Shown here one piece after another: positions 56,671 to 64,000 of a stretch of 64,000 nucleotides of DNA (positions are counted from its first letter, which is position 1; each line of letters begins with the position of its first letter). Under the pieces are notes generated by a model. That model did no database searches. It saw only the letters and a program-made list of their open reading frames with translations, and was not told where the DNA came from. A program made the position numbers and the translations under genes. The stretch spans positions 62,001 to 126,000 of the forward strand of contig JAGMVK010000013.1 of the NCBI GenBank assembly GCA_020747065.1. Reading direction: 5' to 3'. Source of the DNA: Cadophora sp. MPI-SDFR-AT-0126 (Eukaryota > Ascomycota > Leotiomycetes > Helotiales > Ploettnerulaceae).

Positions 56671-59600
56671 CTATTCCCATTCCATCACGACTAAAATGCG
56701 GTTCAAAGCAATAATGTCAACAGGAATTATACCCAGGAAGACATGAAAGTATCCAGAACACGGATTCTCTACTGAATACGCAGCGCCTGTCTTAAAGCAC
56801 TCAAACTCATCCAGCATGCCCTCCAGACCTTTGAAGATTTCACTCTTTACAGCCTCCAATCCCTTTCCTCTAATTGTTTCGTTAGTTGAAGCTACCCAGC
56901 TGCGCACAATGCGTTTGCAAGGTTTCAGCTTGCGTTCATCTATTGGTCTCGGAGCATCTATAAGCAAGCCGTTAGACAGATCTATGCAGAGGAGATCGAC
57001 GGTTGTTATTTCTTCTGTCAATATCCCAAGCAAGCAGCTAACACTTGCTCGATTTTCTGGCAGAACTCTCTTCATCGCTTTCTGAACCTCTGGCAGCTCT
57101 TCGTGGTACAGTCTACCTGGCCCACAAATCTCGGCTAAGATATCGCGAACGGAATCTGTGAAGGCTGATAGCTGCAAGACCGAGGCACCTGTTGGTGGAT
57201 ATGGTAGCAGCCAGAGTCTAGGCTTCAGTGTTGGCGGAAGGAATTTGGGTTCACGGTGAGGATTCTGCTGCCAATCTGGAGTCCGCTGAATCGCTATGTG
57301 AGCAACGATGAGTTCTAGAACAGGTCTAGCATTCTTCAACCAATCCAGCGAGCTGATTACTCCAGGGTCCGAAGGAGGTGCGAACGAATCGAGAAGGCGA
57401 TCAAATTTTTGGATATTGCTGCGAAACACAAGAACCTCGGCATGCTGGAATTTATGAGCCTGAAGCTGCGAGACTGTGATGCTGCTTTCAGCATAAGGCC
57501 AATCTTGACGAAGTAGCGCGGTGATGTCAAAACCGATGTAATTACTGCCGTTGAGCCTGTGTCCATAAAGAGAAAGCCAATGACTGACCTCGGGAAGCAG
57601 GATGAGATCTGGGTCCTGAAGTTTGGAGTTCAGCTCTGATAGTGCTGGCGGTGGTGAGAGTGAGGTGAGGATAAATGACTGGTACAGATCCATGAGCGAG
57701 GCAGGTAAGTAACGCATGTTTCTTTCAAGAAACACTTTGAAGAACTTCAGCTTTGCTGGGAGCAACGGAAGGTTCATAGTGTGGAAATCTACGTCGTGCT
57801 TTGCTGTGAAAAGCTCAAGCCATCGTGTATTTATTGCGATCGACTCTTTGAGTATAGGAACGATGATCTGCTTTAGCAGTCGTTCCTGCCCTCTTTCCGG
57901 AATGTTCATAATCAAGGCTTCGATGACTGGCGGAAGATCAAGATCCCATCGTGTTGTACTGTGGCTGAAGACGACTGGTAGTGTTCCTGTACTTTCGGCT
58001 GCCGCCCAATCCGTCTCCGATACTCCATATCGTTCGTCCAATCTTCCAGCGATCGGAATCGCATGCTCGAGAGCCTCGAAGATCTTAGTCGCGAGAAAAT
58101 CTTGCCGACATCCAGCCAGCATGGTTATCAGACTCTCAACAATTGCCACTCGGACATCAATATGGCTAGCTGTGATAAACAGCGAATCGAGGAGGTCGAC
58201 TGCAAAGGCTTCCGGTACGAACTTTGCACCATGGAGGAGCTGAGCAAGGTATTTGATTGTTGTGATCTTCACCCGGGAATTTGGAGCAGGTTTTTCGCTC
58301 GAGACACTTGGTTTGGGGAGGTTTGATGTCCTCATCTGCTCTTGAATACTATCTGCAAAAGACTGTATCAAGACTTTCGCCTGTTTTGCTGACAGAGTAT
58401 TCAAGAACCTCACAGATAAGAGCTTTCGATGCCTTGAGCTTGAATCGGGCCTCCCAATGACGGTTTTCAAAATCAATTCTGTCGCTAGATAGGGCCGATC
58501 GCTTTGTGACAGGAGATGTAGAAACTCAAAAGATTTCATTCCAGTTGGGCGATATTTCCACCCGACTCGCCAGTCGCTTCGAACAAAGCATCAGAGCAAG
58601 CTTCAGTCAGTCTACAGATAAGCGAAGGTGGAATATCGGAGAGATAAAACCGCAGCGGATCAAAGGCGTTATAGTTCGGCGTCGTTACGACTCCATCGGG
58701 ATCAGCAAAAGAGAGATCCACCCAAATGTCTGGATATCTGATAGCTTCTGGCGAAGTAAATGGTGAGGCTAGGATACTCCTATGATTGGGGATGAATTGT
58801 TCCAGGTAAAGGAGAGCCGAGATTACCAGACCTTCCAGTACAGCTGGTAATCTGAGTTGCTTGTGGGTCAATCTCCCAAGGGACCAGATCGTGACTTCTG
58901 GTGGTGTTATTCCTGGTGTTTGTAAGAAGTCTTCTTGGAACCGACTAGAAATTTGCGACCTAGAGTATGGCATGCATGCAAGAGTCAGATCGAGGTAGGT
59001 CAGCGGAAGTACCTGACGCGGCTCAACCATTGGCGCTTTGACGTAGTCTCGAGAGGATTCCACTCAAAGTATCTTCCAATCTCAGCGTCAAACGGCAATA
59101 CTGGCCATTTCGTATTGGTCTCCAGTTCGGGAAGTTTCAGTTGCGGAATCTCGAATGTTGGGACGGCCTCCGAAAATACGCGTTGCCATACTCGAAGAGC
59201 TTCCTCTTTCGTCATGCCTCCACTCAGTTTTGCAATAGCATGTTTCCATGCCGCCATCGCTCTAGTCTGTGTCTCTGTAGCAGGGCCTTGACGGATGTAA
59301 ATTTGCACCGCGGCGCGAAAGCTGTCAACAAAACTACCGATAGCGGCTCTAATCTCTTCGTCGTCTGGGATAGGGATCAAGAGCTCCTGTTCGGCGAACA
59401 CCACTCGCTCGGCCCGGGAAAAGATGAATGGTGTCTTTTTGTATGCTGACTCAAACGCAATGTCAAATCCGGAAATAAGACACTGAAATGGCAGGCCCAG
59501 TGGTAACAAGGGAGGTAGAAGTACTGTGGCGGGATGAATGCTGCGACGAAATGCTTGCCAAAGGGTGTCCCTTTGTTTAGCGAGCTCGTCAATAAATCTT

Positions 59601-61768
59601 AAGCATGGAGGTGATCCGCATTCCCCTTCGTCTAGTTTGAAAGAGGCCAGTCGCGCAAATCCTGATGGACTTCTAAGCCCCAGTCGCTCATAACCAGGCT
59701 GCATGCCAATGCTTTCGATGCGAATCGAGAGATCAAGTGCGCTCTTTAATATCACACTATAGATCTGATCGTCAGAAATGGCAAGGGCCTTCTGCACTGC
59801 CAGACTGCGAGATAGTCGTTCCCGGATAATGTCGCTAATCAAGTCAAAAGCCCTTCCAGTCACGGACGGAGAACGATGGCTCCTTCAATGCAGAGACTAC
59901 GGCCTCAAAGAGCTCGAGAATGATACAATTCGATGTCTTGATGTCCTGTGCAATGTTCAGTAATACAACGCCATACAGTTTTTCAGGAATTCCGGAAAGA
60001 AGACCAAGTCTTTGAGCTGTGTTAATTGATGACTTCGCAAAAACAGACTTCACTGTCAGCTACTCCAACAGTTAGATTTGGCCTACAGTGCACAATTTCT
60101 AAGACTGAGATCACTTACCGGATCCCGAACAAATCTTTTTGCCCAAATAAGGGTCTCGCCATATAGCTGGAGAGACCCACTGGAAATGGCAAGAAACAAA
60201 GCTGACTTGGCATGAAAAGCTCGATCAACCTGCTCTCGACTATTTACAGATTTCGACTTCCCATCTTCGACTGCAGCTGAAAATATGTTTAGATTAGAAA
60301 TTGAATGCCATATCTTCATTCACTCACATTTTGCCCTTTCGAGTACTTCTGGCCGATTTGCTTCAAGCAGATTTAGTAACATTTCTGAATTTGCACATGA
60401 TAGATCTTTTGAAGGTGGATGAGAAAGTATTCCAAAGCCTGTAGCAAGGAAGTCCTTCCGGGGGCTGATCCTTCGAAGGCGAATCAAAAGCTGAATGGCT
60501 TCGGCTGGAGGCAGATTGAAGAACATCATACAGGGCCAGTCTTTAATAGCGGCCAATTTCAAACTCACTGGATTCTCGATATCGACCGGCTGATCTCCGA
60601 TATGAAGGAACATAAGTTTCAACAGGCGGTAACGTAGGGTTTTCGGCACGGCGCTCATCATGATTGAATAGTGTATGAGATTCCGACGCTGCTCTGCGGG
60701 AAACATTCCTCAAACCGATTCGAGTAGAGCTTCGGCCCCTCGTTGGTGAGAGAAGCACCCCAGGTTCTGGCACACGCATATACCAAGCGATGCTGCGTGA
60801 AAGGATGAAATGTTAAATGTCTTGCTTCCTGGGGATGCGCCGACAAGTACTTTAAAGCAAGTTCCAACACGCCCTTGGTAGTGGCTGCATCGACTCTCTT
60901 CTTTTGCATTCTCCGAATCAGAAGCTCGATTAAATCCGTCAACACCGGGCAAGGTGGTGTTGTATCAGGCCGAGATGCTAGCTTCTCTAGAAGTAGAAGC
61001 GTGAACGCCATCGACTCCGAGAATTTGGCTTTGTTGCTAGGCATATCAGGTGCACTTCGGATGAGTGGTGGGAGATATGTCATGACATCTGTACATGATT
61101 TGTTAGAATCGAAGAGACTCTCGAGGCATCTTTGCCTCAACAGCTGGTAGTGTTCTCGTTGGATTTCCGACTTTGACTTGACCTCAACAGGTTCGCCATT
61201 GTAAATGACATCCTTGACGAATACTGAAGTACATCCAGGGAGTAGATACCCATAGCTCTCCCTGAATGGCCGTTCTTCCGAAGACTGAAAGGGGACTTCC
61301 GGGTAGTTGGAAGGGAGCAGGCACTGGAGAAGCTCAGTCACCTTAGCCTGCTTTTTAATCCTGTCAGGCCCATTCTGCCAGAGAGAGAATCGAGCGAGGG
61401 ACAAGTTTGATTCCGAAACCCAAAACTCCTTGAAACTCCTTGAGCAAAGCAAGGACGCCTGGCGTGCCACCAATGCCCTCCCACATCTCTTGCCATTGCT
61501 TCCCACGGAGCATACTGAAGAATCGTTTGATTGCATCCCGCCGGATGGAGACTGAGAATTGCTGAGTGAGTGCCTGTAGCAGCGTTTTCGGCGACTTCTC
61601 GATAGAAAGCCATATCGATACTACACTGGGCGCCAATAGCTCTTGCTCGACAGCAGCAAGGATGGATTTGGTCGTGAATTGGTCAGTAGATGGATCGTCA
61701 CTCAGCAATTCCCGGAAGTATGTGGCAAGCTCAGGAGGAGCAAGTTTGCTGGCATGCAAATAATCCAT
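56671..61768 (-). pseudogene. Large helical-repeat-like protein gene with several frame breaks
   Basis: Read with the breaks bridged, the locus would encode about 1,640 residues in four exons (61768-60328, 60276-60119, 60059-59013, 58959-56671). The introns are normal (51, 59 and 53 nt). The start reads MDYLHASKLAPPELATYFRE. The chain is rich in Leu-based amphipathic helices and looks like a HEAT/ARM-type solenoid (TTIKYLAQLLHGAKFVPE, DVRVAIVESLITMLAGC); I recognise no named domain. Frame changes without a usable intron occur at 61422-61441 (10-bp tandem duplication), about 60704-60713, about 59856-59867 and about 58556-58566. As written, translation would stop at codon 135. Between breaks the frames are long and free of stops, so decay is recent, or the indels are sequence errors. 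Confidence 0.75.
61422..61441. repeat. 10-bp tandem duplication inside a coding exon
   Basis: AAACTCCTTG occurs twice in direct tandem on the plus strand. Counting it once restores the minus-strand frame from LLKEF into WVSESNLSLARFSLW. It is therefore most simply a duplication that broke the gene. Confidence 0.9.
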
Positions 61769-62907
61769 ATTTGTATGTTCAAAAATTTATCCAGAAAATG
61801 GAGAGATATCTGGATGTGCCACTTGGATATCAGGTCAATACGGTTGAGCCTAATACAAATGTGAGATGCTCCATCACGACGACGAACGAGTCAAAGCTGC
61901 AGACCGAGTAACACCTGCAGCAAATGAGACACTCACTCGTCACTTACCGTTATGGGACGAGAGCATGGATGACTTGGCCGCTGAGCTGCATGCTGAAGAT
62001 TTGGAACGAAGGACGCAGGACGCAGTTCGCAATTAAGCAGGGCGGACGGGGTGTTATCTTTGTACCACGTGATCGCCAGGACTTAAAGGTTGACAGTAAC
62101 TTGCGTGATTATGTCTTCCTTATCACAGCATTCGTCTAAGCATGATTCTGGCCAAAGCAAGTACATCACTACCTATCATCTTCTTTGGAAAATGATCAAT
62201 GAAGAAATCTGGGAGGAATCACGTGCGCAATGTCATTTCTGATGAGCCGCCACGGCAGTAATCTTGCTTCAACTTCAGAAGAGAGCTATAGATAGATGAT
62301 GGGAAGAGTAAGTTAAGAGACCATTTTATTGTTTTAGTAACGGCCCAAGGAGGTCAACTCTATTTAAGCTCATCACTCAAGATTATATGCCAAGCAATTT
62401 TTTTTGAAACGCTCACTCTTTCCTCCTCGACTCTCCGCTTCAGTCTTTAACTCACACACCAGAACAAGAATAAATGCCAGTAAATCCCCGGAACATCACG
62501 AGGATCCATCTGCGCCACTGCGATCAGAGTATCTTGGTAAGACCGCCAGCTATTTCTGTCGAATAGGATTCTTCTCCTCCGCCAATTATCCGACCGGCTC
62601 TCCCTGCCAAGTCAAACTGATCTGCCTTCACCAGCAACCTCCCGCACGATCCTCACCAGGATCCTTGTGAAGGAAACAGCCTTGGCAGTTTGACAGCATG
62701 CTTCATGACTTTTGTAGGCGAGGGGACTCCAGAAAAGCGAGGCGCGAAAAATGGAGCTTCGTCCCATGATATGAAAAGGCAGGTCCTCGCTGTGTTTCTG
62801 ATGTCTCTGATGTCTCTCTTCTTCTCTTCATTCCGTTTTTTATTCTCTTCGCTGTCGGTAGATTCGATACCTTTTTACTCTTACGCTGGACGTTCTTCCT
62901 CTTCATA
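61769..62907. other. Divergent intergenic region
   Basis: It separates the large minus-strand locus and the plus-strand hydrolase, so it holds both promoters. A run of T with a leader-like tract lies at 62400-62900. Open frames at 62404-62670 and 62690-62908 lack coding support. Confidence 0.55.
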
Positions 62908-64000
62908 ATGCAGAATTCATGGAGCCGCGTTCTTTCTCTTGTCCTTCTCTTTTTGTTGGTCGCCTTACCTGTTGAGTCCTTGCCGCAGAGGAGAAAGAAG
63001 GGAGGTGCAACGAAAGGAGGAGCTGCTACTGGGGCTGCAACTGGTGCCGCAGCTGGAGGAGCAGCTACAAAGATCACACAAGCTACCGATGGGTCAATGA
63101 TTCTGGATAAAACCGTTCAAATTAAGTAAGTTGGTACTCTAGGATCGTGTCACACATCTCTGACAGAACAGTGGTCTACCAATTCGATACAAGATCTCAG
63201 CACCAGCCGATCAATTCACAGCAGCTTCAGGTGTTCCTGGAGGAACTGCAGCAGCTAACACAACCGGTACGATGGGTGTCAACGTTCTCCTCCATGGCGA
63301 TGGTGGTCAAAGTTTCGTCGACTTCCCCAACCAAGCAGTTCAAAATAACCTCATGGGCGTGGTCGTTCTTGCACCAAACCAGGAGAGATTCTGGGGCGGA
63401 GGAAATGGACTCGACCGAACCGATGGTGTTGCACATGCCGCTGCAGTCAACTCTCTCATCCAGGACCAGATGAGCCAAGACGTTGCTTTCGATCCCGCGA
63501 ACGTCTTCTTCACTGGTGTATCTGGTGGTTCGCTTCTCATGTCCGGATTTTTCGTTCCTGCTTTCGGTGCACAATACAAGACTGGTGTTGTTCTCAATTG
63601 TGGCGCAATGGCTCCTCAGGTTGCTGTAGTCGATGCCAATACCATGATCACCAGTATGAAGATCCATTTTCAGAGCACCAAGGACGAGTTAGCATTGCTC
63701 CAGGACTCTATCCCACAATCCGTCACAGCATATGAGCAATTGGCTACCGATGCAGGATTGAGCGCGGACCAGATTGGCGCTCTTCAAACTGTGGACAACA
63801 CGCCGAACGGCGGTGGACATTGTGGTTTTGATGGTCAGGGATTCGTGTCTGGTATTCAGTTGGTAATGGACAGCTATGACAATATCATGGGCGCGCAAGC
63901 AGACGGAGTCGTCACAGGTATCAACAGTAATGTGTTAACAGTAAGTGAATTGAAATCCCCTAGCTGCCAGAAGCTAATGTCTTGTTTAGTCTGTGGTTGG
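62908..64000 (+). CDS. Secreted alpha/beta hydrolase-like protein (partial, runs off the right edge)
   Basis: Exons 62908-63125, 63172-63940 and 63990 onward; the last is cut by the window end after 11 bases. ATG at 62908 opens a signal peptide (VLSLVLLFLLVALPVES). A Gly/Ala/Lys-rich linker (KGGATKGGAATGAATGAAAG) follows, then a catalytic-type domain: GLPIRYKISAPADQF, GVNVLLHGDGGQSF, LMGVVVLAPNQERFWGGG, and the nucleophile elbow FTGVSGGSLLMSGF (G-x-S-x-G), with a later GGGHCGFDGQGF that may supply the His. The first intron must end at AACAG (63171), not at the GACAG seven bases before, to keep the frame. Resembles fungal secreted esterase or depolymerase-like proteins; substrate unknown. Confidence 0.85.

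Noticed and set aside
57716..58243. 175-codon plus-strand frame
   Set aside because: Antisense shadow of the large minus-strand gene.
1..64000. tRNA, rRNA, CRISPR array or transposon with terminal repeats
   Set aside because: No B-box-like tRNA signal, rRNA block, regularly spaced repeat or transposase/reverse transcriptase motif was noticed by eye; a tRNAscan-SE or RepeatMasker run would be needed to exclude them fully.

Overview
The window is nuclear DNA of a filamentous ascomycete (Pezizomycotina). Genes are intron-rich, with introns of mostly 45-65 nt, GTAAGT-like donors, CTGAC or CTAAC branch sites close to the acceptor, and monocistronic genes on both strands. The mix of orthologues (UTP11, CMC1, SBH1, PXA1, GH72 transferase, PSR1-type phosphatase, UIM-bearing sterol glucosyltransferase) fits Leotiomycetes or a related class; that placement is an inference from gene content. 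I rebuilt gene models by hand from conserved frames and splice signals, so exon ends are predictions.

Layout. 0-2.4 kb: long leader or intergenic DNA. 2.4-7.6 kb: two unassigned disordered proteins (+). 8.5-11.8 kb: a GPI-anchored beta-1,3-glucanosyltransferase (+). 13-14.3 kb: alpha/beta hydrolase (+), convergent with a secreted gamma-glutamyltransferase (14.7-16.7, -). 17.7-18.9 kb: multi-span membrane protein (-). 20.1-21.9 kb: conserved basic-tailed protein (+). 22.0-23.8 kb: UTP11 (-) and CMC1 (+), sharing a divergent promoter. 23.8-28.1 kb: gene-poor stretch with a broken small secreted cysteine protein and other coding relics. 28.1-31.9 kb: large disordered Cys-rich protein (-). 32.7-37.1 kb: seven-exon sterol-glucosyltransferase-like protein with VPS13/ATG2-like and UIM regions (-). 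37.1-40.2 kb: gene-poor, with a possible BTB-like relic. 40.2-43.0 kb: a four-TM membrane protein and an FAD monooxygenase (+). 43.2-46.4 kb: two small secreted proteins (-), one of them a three-repeat cysteine protein and the other a cytochrome/DOMON-like protein. 47.2-49.7 kb: peroxisomal half ABC transporter (-). 52.4-56.2 kb: PSR1-like phosphatase and the Sec61 beta subunit (+). 56.7-61.8 kb: large conserved-looking gene with several frame breaks (-). 62.9 kb to the end: partial secreted hydrolase (+).

There is no operon, CRISPR array, rRNA or recognisable tRNA. No secondary-metabolite cluster is evident. The secreted set (GH72 transferase, GGT, two Cys/DOMON proteins, hydrolase, effector relic) points to wall remodelling and an outward-facing lifestyle. 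The housekeeping genes serve ribosome assembly (UTP11), cytochrome oxidase assembly (CMC1), ER translocation (SBH1) and fatty-acid import into peroxisomes (PXA1).

The most notable points are a chain of frameshifts, including a 10-bp tandem duplication, in the 56.7-61.8 kb gene; an apparently destroyed splice acceptor in the GGT gene; a premature stop just after the signal peptide of an effector-like gene; a GC-AG intron; a start codon alone on its coding exon; and the domain make-up of the glucosyltransferase.
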